From contig NC_065547.1 of the NCBI RefSeq assembly GCF_022605725.1, positions 13,309,167 to 13,373,166 on the forward strand: 64,000 nucleotides of DNA, given 5' to 3'. Below the pieces are notes generated by a model, which was given only the letters and a program-made list of their open reading frames with translations, had not been told where the DNA came from and searched no databases. Position numbers and translations under genes: made by a program. Below, in pieces: positions 22,107-32,218 of this stretch (its first letter is position 1; each line of letters begins with the position of its first letter). The DNA comes from Anthonomus grandis grandis. Lineage: Eukaryota; Arthropoda; Insecta; Coleoptera; Curculionidae.

Positions 22107-22960
22107 ATTTTATATAATTTTTAGAAAAAAAGACATTACTTTTCTCATAACTTTTAATATTTCTCGAAAAACACTACAACAGGTATTCAACAAAATGTTT
22201 TCAGGCATATGTATGCCAATTTTCACAATTTTATTTTGACTAGTTTTTAAGTTATGGGCATTTTGTAAAATTTAAAAAAAAACTGGTTTCTTATTACTCT
22301 TTATATTTTTGGGAAAATTCTGTAACAGGTATCTAGAAAAATTATTTCAAAAATATGTGTATCAGTTTTCAGAATTTCATTTTGGCTAATTTTTGAGCTA
22401 TGTACATTTTGTGAATATTTAAGAAAAAAAAACATTACTTTTCTCAAACAAAAATGTTTTTTTGAATATTCTATATATTCTTTGGAAAACTCTGAAACAA
22501 GTATCCGGAAAAGTTATTCCAGGAATATGTGTACCAGTTTTCAGAATTTTGTTTTGGCTAATTTTTAAGCTATGGGTATTTTGTGAAATTTTTAGAAAAA
22601 ACATTACTTTTCTCAAAAAAACTTTATATCTCATTACTTTATATAATTTTCGGAAATTGTTGAAATAGGTATCTAGTTAAATTATTCCAGGAATATGTGT
22701 ACAAATTTAAAAAATGTTATTTTGGCTAATTTTCGAGTTAGGGAGTAGGAATTTTGTGAAATTTACAGGACAAAAATTGCCTTCCATAAAAATATTTTTT
22801 TATTTTAACATCCTGTATATTTTTTTTAAATGCTGAAATAAGTATCTAACAAAATTATTTCAGAAATCATTGTACAAATTTCCAAAATTATTTTTTTTTT
22901 TTATAAAATTTTCTGGCTATATTTTAAGCTATGAGCATTTTGTTCAGTTTAAAAAAAAAA

Positions 22961-24479
22961 TTACTTTCTTCCAAATTCTTTTTTTTCAACACCTACATTC
23001 TTTGAAAAATACTAATACAGGTGTCCATTTAAGCTATTTGAATAATGAAATTTAATTTCGACTTTTGTTTTAAATAAAAGCGTAAATAAAATTACAGAAG
23101 TTTTCCTTCTAAGATTCACGACATAAAAAGTAGCCCTTAGGTGAGATTTTTGATCTTTTTTTTATATAGCCCTAAAAATAAGGTTGTTTTGAAAAAATAA
23201 ATTAAGTCGATTCTACAGTCTGAAAAATATTCGAAAATATCTTCAGTTGTTTGACAAAAGCCTAAACATGTAGAAATATGTATATAAAATCAATTCCTAG
23301 AAAAAAGTCAAAAGCTATTTGTAATTATTACAAAAATGACTTGGAATTAACAGAAAAAGGCTGCAGTTACCATAAAAATATTAAATCTTACACCAAGGTT
23401 TCCTCATTAGTTTTTTATTTAAAACTTATTTATACTTTTCTTAATACATAAAAATAGAAATATATAAGGATTTTTGTAAGCATAAAGTAACCACGCCTGA
23501 ATGATCGCGAAGTCTACAAGATGCATGGTCACTAGTTAAGTTTAAAAATTGACCATGTAAAATTGCAATTACCATAAAAACGACTAAAACCCGACATGAT
23601 CCTATAAGAATATACATGATTTATTTCACGTCTAGTAACGTAAATCTCTCGTAAAATCTTATAGACTGCGCGAAATAAGATAAAGTGCCATAAACTCGCC
23701 GGCTCTTTTTAAAAATGTGCCATTAGGGAAATTAAATTATTAAAATTACGGTATGCATAATGCATTCGGCGTAATAAATATCTGAGGGAATCCGAGCGGG
23801 ACATAATCCGATTTAGTGTTCATAAACAACCGCGAATTTAAAGGATAGGAATATATTTTTGCATGTTTTAGTTTTAATATAAAAGGTAAAAAGCTTCTTA
23901 AGATATTAGAAGTAAAAGGACAGTCTACTGTAAATTCCTACAAAAATCGAGCTATATATTCGTTGCTTAAAGTCATTTTAGAAAATATGGATGATATTTT
24001 CGAATTACAATAGGAATAATTTTGACACAATATTTACTCGTGTGCCTAAAAGAAATTATATTATATTATTGCACCTAGGTTATACTAGGCCCGTATGTAC
24101 AAGAGGAAAGAAAAATCAATTAAGCAGATCTAAATTAAAATTATGATTTGAAAAAAAAATTCAACAAAAATTAATAATCAATGAAATAAAACAAAAATTA
24201 AAACAAATCTCGCTAGGTAGCTATTTCCAATGTATCCACTGATGAAAGGATTAGACTATTAATAAAAAATATAATAATTTCATATGCATTTGCAAATAAT
24301 TAAAACAACAGTAAGACTGTCTAGCAAAAGAAAACGTCAACAAAATGCTGTAATTTTAAAATAATCTAAGATATGTCTAATAGTTAGCAAATATAATTGG
24401 CTTACACCTTTAAAAAAAAACTTTTATAGTTTATATAATTTTTTTATGTTTATTGATAGTAAATTGCACATGGTTCAAT
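22961..24479. other. Intergenic AT-rich DNA
   Basis: No supportable gene or repeat. A CpG-containing stretch around 23610-23830 has no recognisable frame. Confidence 0.45.
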
Positions 24480-25610
24480 AATGCGGCCCCAAGCTACATC
24501 CAAAAAGATGTTCAATTACTTTTTACTTCTGTCAAGGTCAGATTTAACACAGTCAATAAGATTAAATATATTATAACATTATTAGTACCAACACCCTTTT
24601 GAAAATTTATTTGCCAGTATATTTTTTTAAATGGATTGGAATAGTACCCTGGATAAAGATTTAATTTATAGTTTGCAAAAAAGGAACTAGTAAATACAAA
24701 TGATTATCTGTAATAAGTTTTGACCTATTGTGCTATAATTATAAGATAATCGTCACATTTTACGAAAAGATTTATAGTTGTCATCTAAAATATTGTTACC
24801 ATCATATTTTTGCTTACTAAAATTTCCAACTTCATTTATTACCTTATAAATCCTTTTATATCATTCTTATTGGCATTGATAATTTCACTGTAGCATTTAG
24901 ATTTTGCATTATTTATCATTTTTCATAAGTTGATTCTATTGAAGTCTTGCATCTCAGCAAGTGACTTATTTTCTATATTTTAGTCAATTACGTCAATTAG
25001 TCAATTACGTCTTCTAATATAAGTGATAATTGCGCTGGTGATCCAAGGTTTAATTTTTACATGTATTTTAATTTAAAATATTTCTTATTTATCAAATATG
25101 GCATTTAAAATTTTGTAAAATAAATTTCAATTCATACTGCTTATGGATCTTTTTCTGTATTAAGAGGAGCCTAAGATTCTAGGCTTATTAAGTCATTTTT
25201 TTATGGTCCAATTTTGTAAAGTTGTAAATAGATTCGGAAAGGTCAGTTGTGTTGTTATTTATTACTGCTGAAAATAGGATTTAAGTTGGCATTACTTGAA
25301 TTTTCTTTTACAAAAATATGGTCTATGTAACACCTGGTATCAGTTGTAATTCTGGTAAATGTACTAATGTATGACCTAAAGCTTACCAATAAAAGAGAGG
25401 TCAAATAAGTATTTCAAGGAACTAACTCAAAATATCTATATTAATATCACGTAAAAAGTCTGTAAAGTTTTCGTTAGAAAGGCCACCAAAAATGATCTTG
25501 GAGTCCTGGAAAATGGTTGGTTCAGATGTGGATGGTATAATAAGCTACTATGTTAAAAGGAAAATCTCCATTTATAATTAAAATTTTAGTTAAAGTCACT
25601 TTTCACATTG
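24480..25610 (-). pseudogene. Non-LTR retrotransposon relic, endonuclease to RT linker
   Basis: Minus-strand remnants of a Jockey/CR1-like ORF2. Near 25000-25080 the frame reads KPWITSAIITYIRRRN, the usual pre-RT linker signature. It is followed by a piece like INNAKSKCYSEIINANKND at about 24850-24930, where linkers commonly show a K..YY motif. Endonuclease-like fragments lie at 25200-25600 and RT-entry-like sequence at 24480-24610. Stops and indels are dense, so no domain is complete. Confidence 0.5.
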
Positions 25611-25618
25611 GTGTTACT

Positions 25619-25830
25619 ATACAGGATGGTCATAAAAAAAAGTATAAATTCAACATCTTGTAAAAATTTTTTTTCTTAAGTCCAAGCGTTTTTTGGAGTT
25701 ATTCTCACCCAAAATATGAAAACTGAATATTTCTACATAGCTCTATAGTAGGATTTGAATTTATCACGCAAGAAACGACAGAATAGTTATTATCGTTAAC
25801 AGTTCTGTGTATATTTTGGTAATGTTTCAC
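25619..25830. mobile_element. Isolated mariner-type terminus
   Basis: TATACAGGATGGTCATAAAAAAAAG resembles the TA + CAGGRTGGTC ends of insect mariners. No transposase or matching opposite end was found nearby. Confidence 0.35.
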
Positions 25831-26109
25831 TAGATTTTGAGTCTATTTTAGTATTTTATCACTAAATTGCATTAATATGCGGCTGATGTTATAAGAAAAA
25901 AAAATGGTTAAATAATAATAAATATTTAATTACCTGTATAGGCTAAACGAAATTTGGATGGACGGACGGGTAATGACAGGAAGGAAAAGGGGGAAAAGGA
26001 GGGTAGAAGTACGGGAAGTCAAGATTAGAAAATGGGCACAAAAGAAGCAATGGAAAGAGGAAGGGAGAAGGAAGACTTAGTCTGGACGCACACAGAAAGA
26101 GCAAAACAG

Positions 26110-26137
26110 TTTTAGTCAAAAACGTTTTTGACTAAAA
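26110..26137. repeat. Perfect 28-bp palindrome in Harbinger left TIR
   Basis: TTTTAGTCAAAAACG followed by its own complement, centred on CG at 26123-26124. The right TIR carries only half of it (AAAAACGTTTTTGACTAAAA) because the flanking arm has diverged. It may be a binding site for the MADF or transposase protein. Confidence 0.9.
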
Positions 26138-26370
26138 GTGTTCCATGTTGTTGTTCCCATGCAAATTAAATGAGTCGACGCGCACTGGTTAGTCGCGTGC
26201 TTTTAGTCACGTTTAGGCTCGTTCCGTCATAGTTAGGCTGCTCGACGTCGATCGCTAGATTCTCGTTTTGGGTTAAAACAAACATTGTGCACAAAATTGT
26301 TTGCTTTCAGTTTATTATTGGATGGCTGCGCGAGCAGTATGAATTAGTACGTGTTATTTACCTTTTAATT

Positions 26371-27905
26371 ATGGAAGTGGACATAGAAAAACTAATTGTC
26401 TTAGTAGAGGCTAGACCACCTTTATACAACTATGAACTAAAAGATCACCATAATCGGGATTATAAATTATGGAAGGACATTTCAGTGGATATGAAAGCAA
26501 CAGGTAAAAAAATATAACAAAGTAAATTTTAACAGTTTGTTATGACCATGAAGGTGACAACTTAAGTGGCTACACTATAATATATATATACTAATAACGC
26601 AAAACGTCTGCGTTTAATTCAATATTTTATTTATTTATAAAAGCAAATTTGTTTTGCCATGGTACAGACCCTTCTGGCGAGTTAAAGTATTGCATAAATG
26701 CATAACGTGTTAGAAGTAAAAATAAATGCATAACGTGTTAGAAGTAAAGTCAAATTATTTCTACTAAAGGGTCTCATTAAATGTTTTGAAAGGAGTTGTT
26801 TATGCTTCGTCTTCAATGAAAACAAAAGGATATTGTATATTATTAATACTTTCCGATATTTTTCGGGACTCTGGAATATTTATCTCATCCCTGAGAAATA
26901 ATTTTCCAAAATTTGATTCACTAAAAACCCCACTATCACTATTCCGACCAAAATCACCAATATCTACCGCTATAACCCTCGCAACAGCATCTACAACTGC
27001 TTGAAGAATGATGGAATTAAAATGTTTATAATTATAATAAGCCGAACCAGCATTTATCGGGCACTGCATTCGAACATGCTTCCCATCTATAGATCCTAAG
27101 CAATTGGAATAGTTCCAAAGTGGCTCAAATTTTTTCGCAATTGCCAACCATTTGTCTGTTGTGGGAGGAGTCATAAAAATTGGTGACAAATTATCCCAGA
27201 TCGCCTTGCATGCCTCCATTACTATTTGTCCTATAGTCGTTGCACCAACTCGAAAGTAATAATGAAACGATTGAAAGGGTTTACCGGTCGCGAGAAATCT
27301 GAAAAAAAATAATAAATTTTTATTTCTATTAGTTGCAGATTGCAAAATAAAATGGAATTCATTGCGAAATTCATATGCACGATAGATACGGGGAATGAAA
27401 AATACACCTAGTGGTGCAGCTTGTCCTAAAAAGAAGAAATGGTATCTTTTTGATGCTATGTCATTTTTAAAAGATTTCATGGGTTAACACAAAAAAACGA
27501 AGAGTAATTATCCTGAAACGTCTACTCTTAGAGAAGATGATAAGTATGACAATCTCACTGAAAGTATGGATGATTTTGAAGACAGTAATAACTCCCAGCT
27601 TTCTGTCATATCCACGCCGAGACCCACGCCTTCAATCACACCTAATCAAAATCACAAGTTATGCTATCACTAAATATATAACTAAATAATAGAGTGATAT
27701 ATCTGCTAATATATCACTCTATATCATAGATAAAGAATATGATGAACGTGACAGAAGTTCGTCTGTTATACCAACACCACTAACATCTCCTGCTTCCATG
27801 GAAAGCTATATGATTAGTACTAAAAGAAACATACAACCAATGCCAGATCAAAATAGAGAGTTTTCTATTTTCCCTAGTGAAGTTAATAATTATGAACACT
27901 TATGA
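26371..27905 (+). pseudogene. Harbinger MADF-domain partner gene, two exons
   Basis: MADF (Myb/SANT-like) proteins accompany Harbinger nucleases and help target DNA. Exon 1 (26371-26503) encodes MEVDIEKLIVLVEARPPLYN and LWKDISVDMKAT, and ends at a GTAAAA donor in phase 1. Exon 2 starts after TTGCAG at 27339. The junction codon gives DCKIKWNSLRNSYAR, completing the MADF fold, then SGAACPKKKKWYLFDAMSFLKD. A Ser/Thr/Pro-rich tail follows (ISTPRPTPSITP), and the final frame ends in TGA at 27903-27905. Stops at 27383-27385, 27485-27487 and 27671-27673 and a hairpin insertion at 27689-27722 inactivate it. AATAAA lies at 27947-27952. The intron contains exon 2 of the nuclease gene on the other strand. 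Confidence 0.82.
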
Positions 27906-28200
27906 ACATAATTAAATTAATGTCATGTACCTAATATTATGTTGTAAATAAAAGCTCACCTGAGTGTAATCAATAGCCTTTCTTCTGGTGTTATGCTTGG
28001 CCTCCAATTTGTACTTTTTTTTCCTAATTTTATTAGATAGGTGAAATTTTAAAATTTTTTTTCATCTACCCTTAGTTCGTTCAGGAAAGATTGCGGCGTT
28101 AACTTTACAGTGTTACTATTTTGCCAAGAGTTTGCAGACGGTAGCTCAGAATTATTGGAGGCTTGGGATTGTTCGAAGGTTCACTTATGACTGGCTATTA
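26660..28200 (-). pseudogene. Harbinger DDE nuclease (transposase), two exons
   Basis: The transposase cleaves at the TIRs. The recognised part of exon 1 runs from about 28190 down to 27960. It contains LTPQSFLNELRVDEKKF, one stop, then NWRPSITPEERLLITL, and ends at a GTGAGC donor. Exon 2 begins after TTTTTTTCAG at 27298, and the join reads ITLRFLATGKPF, the canonical Harbinger motif. Catalytic residues are visible as GSIDGKHVRM (Asp), GDFGRNSDSGVF (Asp) and FVFIEDEA (Glu). The frame stops right after DEA (near 26800), and LMRPFS is still readable in another frame before similarity is lost. The 661-bp intron (27299-27959) encloses MADF exon 2 in opposite orientation. Confidence 0.85.
27689..27722. 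repeat. 14-bp inverted repeat within MADF exon 2
   Basis: ATAGAGTGATATAT and ATATATCACTCTAT with a 6-bp loop CTGCTA. Coding-like sequence is interrupted here by about 50 bp and then resumes, suggesting a small hairpin-forming insertion. It is comparable to the hairpin in the THAP exon at 4417-4455. Confidence 0.85.
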
Positions 28201-28519
28201 AAGAATATAATCTTGATTATAGCTATTAAATAAGAGGGCGCCACTTTGTTTTTTTTTTTATGAATGAAAGAAAACTAAGAAAAAGAATTGGTATATAGGT
28301 TTCAATTAACAATTAAATGACCCTGGATAAAGTAGATTTAAAGAGGCAAAAAAAAAAGAAAAAATATCTTAACAATACAACCAAATTATATTTACACCAA
28401 AGATATGTATACACCTCATTTTCTAATCTGTTAAATGTTAATAATTTATTATGAATTGAAATATGAATAATGTTGACATGATTAAAATAAATTTGACAAA
28501 AGTAACATTTAAATTATTT

Positions 28520-28734
28520 CACTACTAGGTAGATTTCAGCACTTGGAAAATAAATTGCAATTATTAAAGTTTTTAGTAAATATCTGTTTTACGCAGGGGA
28601 AAGTTCATGAACCTTTTTACCTAAGGCATATCAGCCTTAACCGAGTTATATCTACTTAACTACCAAAAAAGGTACTGAAAAATACTGAACAAAAAATAAC
28701 TAAAATTATAGATAAGGAATTGACACATTAAATT
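28520..28734 (+). other. ORF conserved between both Harbinger copies (broken)
   Basis: Encodes FQHLENKLQLLKFLVNIC, then TQGKVHEPFYLRHISLNRV, one TAA stop, then LPKKVLKNTEQKIT. The same peptide is open in the other, inverted copy (47395-47613, minus strand). The nucleotide identity is high (about nine in ten by eye), so shared frame alone does not prove it is coding. I do not recognise it. It could be a third ORF or an exon of the element. Confidence 0.4.
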
Positions 28735-29165
28735 ATGATGTTGATTAAATATTTGTAGCAATAAATTGATTTTAAAAGTATATTAATAAAAATTTTAATA
28801 TGTGAGACAAGTCTATGGTTAATAATATTTAAATAAATGGAATAAACTGGCCTGTATATTCCTCCAAGAAATGAACGGCTGGCCTTTAAAATCAAGGCTG
28901 TAAATGTGTGCCATTTGTAGCTTAGCTATCCGGACTGGGAATCTCTACTAATAGCTCTAACTCTGGCTCCAGCTCCACAGCTTACAGCAATTTCCCGGGG
29001 AAATCAAAATCCTGCAGCCATCAACAATTGAAGAAGAATAAAGAGGAAAACGGAAAAGTAAAACTCTTGCTAAGTTTCATTATCTATCCATTAAAATCTT
29101 GGGCATCCTGCACCAGAATTATGAAATAAACAGTTCCCTAAAGGAACAAGATTAGGGACTATAAA

Positions 29166-29345
29166 TTATAAGCCATATTGGCCACTTCCTGCTTCACAAA
29201 TTTCGAAAATAAAAAACTGGCCTTTTACGTGCGCTTCTACCTGCGACACGGGAACAAGTCCTCGAAAAAGGGATGCAGTACCGATTAAATAAGTTACGAC
29301 CCCACCTCTCGCCTGAGCTGTCAATGTCAATTCAATCAGAGAAAA
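29166..29345 (-). other. Second ORF shared by both Harbinger copies
   Basis: Encodes LTAQARGGVVTYLIGTASLF and AHVKGQFFIFEICEAGSGQY. The counterpart at 46771-47040 (+) reads LTAQARGGVVTDLVGTASIF and continues in frame. It lies between the transposase gene and the right TIR. Function unknown; it may simply be chance openness. Confidence 0.3.
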
Positions 29346-29848
29346 CATCAATCACGACCAACCAGAAGAGTGACGGACCGTCAACAGAAAGCATGAATAA
29401 TAAAACCAGGAGAGTAATGCGTTACAGTAGTAATGTGTAATTGACAGTGTGAATTTAAAGAAATATCGATAAAAGAAATTGACTGAAATTATTAATATAA
29501 TTATTGAAATTAATGAAATATCAATGGAGCGTTAGTGAACATAAGAAATAGAAAAATAAAACGCTACAAGATTGAAGAGTTTTTTCAACAGTTCTTTTCT
29601 CACTTATTGGATGCACTCAGAAATGTCTGTTAGGTGCTGTTTCATCTTGGAGTAACAACCAGTGCCAGAAACTAAGTACAATCTCAACTGATTCGTTGTT
29701 CTTAGTTGACATCTTGACTTAAACTGGTTGTAGAAACATTCTGTTTCTGTTTTAAACAAAATGTTTCATGTAGAAACTAAAACGTTTTCGTCTGAAGCAA
29801 AAACGTTTTTGACTAAAACTGTTTTGCTCTTTCTGTGTGCGTCCAGCC

Positions 29849-31240
29849 TAACACTCATGGGCTCACACACTAAAAGTCCCTTGTCTAACTTAGAAAGTTA
29901 GGTTATCTTTCAAATTTAAAATAAACATAAAAGAAAAGCTTTAGTTTTGAGAAACATTGAAGTGAATCCAAGTTAAAAGAAAAGTCAATAATCAAACTTA
30001 ATACTTTAAAAACAAGTAATGTTGCCCTTCCTAAATATAGTATCTATATTAATGGTAAAATCTCTTATTTTGTTATTCGAGGCTAAAAGTTTACATGAGT
30101 ACTTTCGAAATAGGCCTATTTATCCAGTTTACAATTAAAATAATCCATACGTTTTATTATAATAAAGTAACTCATATACACTTAATTATTATGAAAATAT
30201 TCAAAGCAACAGTTTAGTAGTGAGATCTAATAATGAGGGTACAAAAAATGTATTTTTGAGGTTATAGTATTTAGTATAATATACTACAGTCAAGCTTATA
30301 AATGTTAATAGAACTTTGGTTTACTGGTTACTTTACTGACTGCATGGTTCACTATACATCACAAATATTGATCAAACCTGGCTCCAATAGGGTTACATGA
30401 TTAAGATGGAGGACCCTGGTGGATCGGTTTAACAGAAGATGTCAATGTAGGTATTATGGAATTTATTGGAGTAGATAAGTGGAGATTTCTACTTCTTATA
30501 GTAGTGGATGAAAACCATACCAAGAAAAAACAATGCCTGAAAGTGGAAGAATACCCAGATTAAGGAATCGCCAATACAGTAAGTAGATATAAGCATTAAT
30601 GGCTAAATTTTAACTGTATGCTTGATCATACTTATATAAAGTTACATGTGTAATATGTAGAGTATCATAATATGTAGAGTATCATAAACCAAGACGCCAA
30701 ACGAAATACTAGGACTTACTAATGGAATTGGCCTTTTCTCGAGAACACAAATCTGGACACTAAATAAAGAACCTTGAAAAAGTTGGTTAATGTTGAAATG
30801 ATAACTGTTTATTTTATTATACAGATCGTGTTGTCGTTCGTTACTTATAGGAAACCGCATAGAGGCGAAATTTTGCAACGTCGCGCGTGTACGAGTGCCT
30901 GCGACAGAGCGAGAAGGCGGAATTAGTCCTACTCAGATTTTGTCCTACGGTCAATCGGAACGGTTCGGCTTTTCCTCGAAAATCCTGGGTTTGTATTTCG
31001 ATATAGAAGCAAGGATAGGAGGCATTTATATTTGACAACGTCGTATTTACGAATTTCGGCGGCTAAATAGCGACCGATGCGATGGATTGTCTGTGTCGCA
31101 ACTGTTAATAGCTAGATGGCACGCGCTTATTAAGTTATATGGAAATATGGGGTATTCCGTATAGTGTATATGTTACGGTCAATGATGAAAATTCGTACAT
31201 TAACGATAATGGCCGGGCAATAACGTAACGATCCAAGTAA
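29849..31240. other. Intergenic; CpG-richer block 30840-31110
   Basis: A small tandem duplication (TATGTAGAGTATCATAA repeated at 30655-30687) and a CpG-richer block at 30840-31110. Part of that block (about 30918-30955) is inverted relative to 31848-31890: GTAGGACAAA..GAGTAGGAC.AATTCCG. No coding is convincing. Confidence 0.45.
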
Positions 31241-31526
31241 AATAGGCAATATATGAGGTAAATCGAAGTTTTATGACCAATATTCTCTATTTTCTTAAAA
31301 TATTCAAAACCTAACCCAACCTTGGGCCAACCCAAGTCACCAGGATGTTGTGTAGCCAATTAATTTTAATAATGCTTAAATTGATGTCCAGTCGTTATCA
31401 TTTGATTAGACAAAGTTAGGGCGAGTTAGGTTGGCCCAAGGTTGGATCAGGTTTCGTATATTTAAAAAAAAATAGAGCATATTGGTCATAAAACTTCGAT
31501 CTTCCTCATAATTATATTGTCTATTT
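31241..31526. repeat. Long inverted repeat, arms about 95-100 bp
   Basis: The left arm 31241-31334 contains AATCGAAGTTTTATGACCAA, CTCTATTTT and AACCTTGGGCCAACCCA. It is repeated in inverse orientation at 31426-31526 with scattered mismatches and small indels. The spacer is 91 bp. Transcribed, it would form a long hairpin. There is no coding content. Confidence 0.85.
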
Positions 31527-32021
31527 TATAATAATTTGTATAAGTATAAACTGATTTAATTTTAAATTTAAATTTTATTAAAAGTTTCATACCTTCTGGC
31601 TTCATTAATAAATTCTTGATAAAAAACCTTTAATTACCAAATCCTTCCATCTTTGCAACACACACACACACAACAATAAGTTCTAGGTTGAACGGCCTTA
31701 TTCGTTGTAGTTGTTGTATGGTTGGTATCACATTCAATTTCACACAGTATCCCCCTCCCTGAACTGAATACTGAATTTCGGTCACATTGCTAAGAATATT
31801 TTAGAGTTCTGACAACACTGTTTTTAACCGTTCGGCCAGATTCGTAAACGTAGGACAAATTCCGAGTAGGACCAATTCCGATCCCCCGACAGAGCACCGC
31901 CCCGGCCGGCCCGAGGACGGGATTAGTAAACATCTGACTTTCGTGGGAGTTGCGTCGTTTGGCGACAAAATGTCCCAAAATATTACGCGAAAATCCAGGC
32001 ATTTTTAAAATATTTATTCTA
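31527..32021. other. Intergenic; CpG-rich block 31800-31990
   Basis: (CA)n microsatellite at 31660-31672. A locally GC-rich stretch (31870-31930) carries the inverted counterpart of 30918-30955. No supportable gene. Confidence 0.4.
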
Positions 32022-32061
32022 ATGCGGGTTTTACAGACATGACACTGTGTAAAACCCGCAT
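32022..32061. repeat. 14-bp inverted repeat
   Basis: ATGCGGGTTTTACA (32022-32035) and TGTAAAACCCGCAT (32048-32061), with a 12-bp loop. It lies 160 bp downstream of a mariner relic on the minus strand and may be a residue of its terminus or of a small foldback element. Confidence 0.8.
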
Positions 32062-32218
32062 AGAATTATTGTAATTTTAAAATGTTTAATATGCTGTGTT
32101 TTGCATAATGAAAATTAAAGCGTTATTCTAATAAAAAATTAAATATTAACTCTGATAAAAATATAATAAAAAATCAGAAATAAAACTCTTATAAACAAAC
32201 TTAACAATATATCATTTT

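Larger units (their letters stand above)
20391..22960. repeat. Satellite array, about 170-bp monomer
   Basis: Eleven diverged head-to-tail monomers can be followed by the block AAATTATTCCAGGAATATGTGTACC. This lies near 20464, 20631, 20794, 20920, 21090, 21261, 22204, 22351, 22521, 22690 and 22863. Spacings are mostly 147-173 bp, with one short unit of about 126. Each unit continues AATTTTCAAAATTTTATTTTGGCTAATTTTTGAGTTATGGGCATTTTGTGAAATT and then TTAGAAAAAAA..TTACT. A non-LTR insertion at 21325-22106 splits one monomer. Short ORFs in the array are chance. Confidence 0.88.
26080..29848. mobile_element. PIF/Harbinger DNA transposon
   Basis: Inverted ends of about 50 bp. The left end starts GTCTGGACGCACACAGAAAG and the right, in reverse complement, GGCTGGACGCACACAGAAAG. 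Both continue into AGCAAAACAGTTTTAGTC and AAAAACGTTTTTG. The flanking trinucleotides are TTA (26077-26079) and TAA (29849-29851), close to but not identical with the 3-bp TWA duplication of this superfamily. Length 3769 bp. It encodes the two-gene set usual for Harbinger, a DDE nuclease (-) and a MADF DNA-binding partner (+), here with interlocked exons. The right 1.7 kb is mostly noncoding, with two shared ORFs. Confidence 0.88.

Noticed and set aside
20391..22960. Regular repeats that could suggest a CRISPR array
   Set aside because: Monomers of about 170 bp without spacers in eukaryotic transposon-rich DNA; this is a satellite.
20762..23055. Several 61-71 codon ORFs in the satellite region
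   Set aside because: They follow the repeat period and consist of Leu/Ile/Phe-rich translations of AT-rich monomers.
27300..27480. Extension of the minus-strand Harbinger ORF upstream of RFLATG
   Set aside because: This part is antisense to MADF exon 2. The true nuclease sequence enters through a splice acceptor at 27299-27300.
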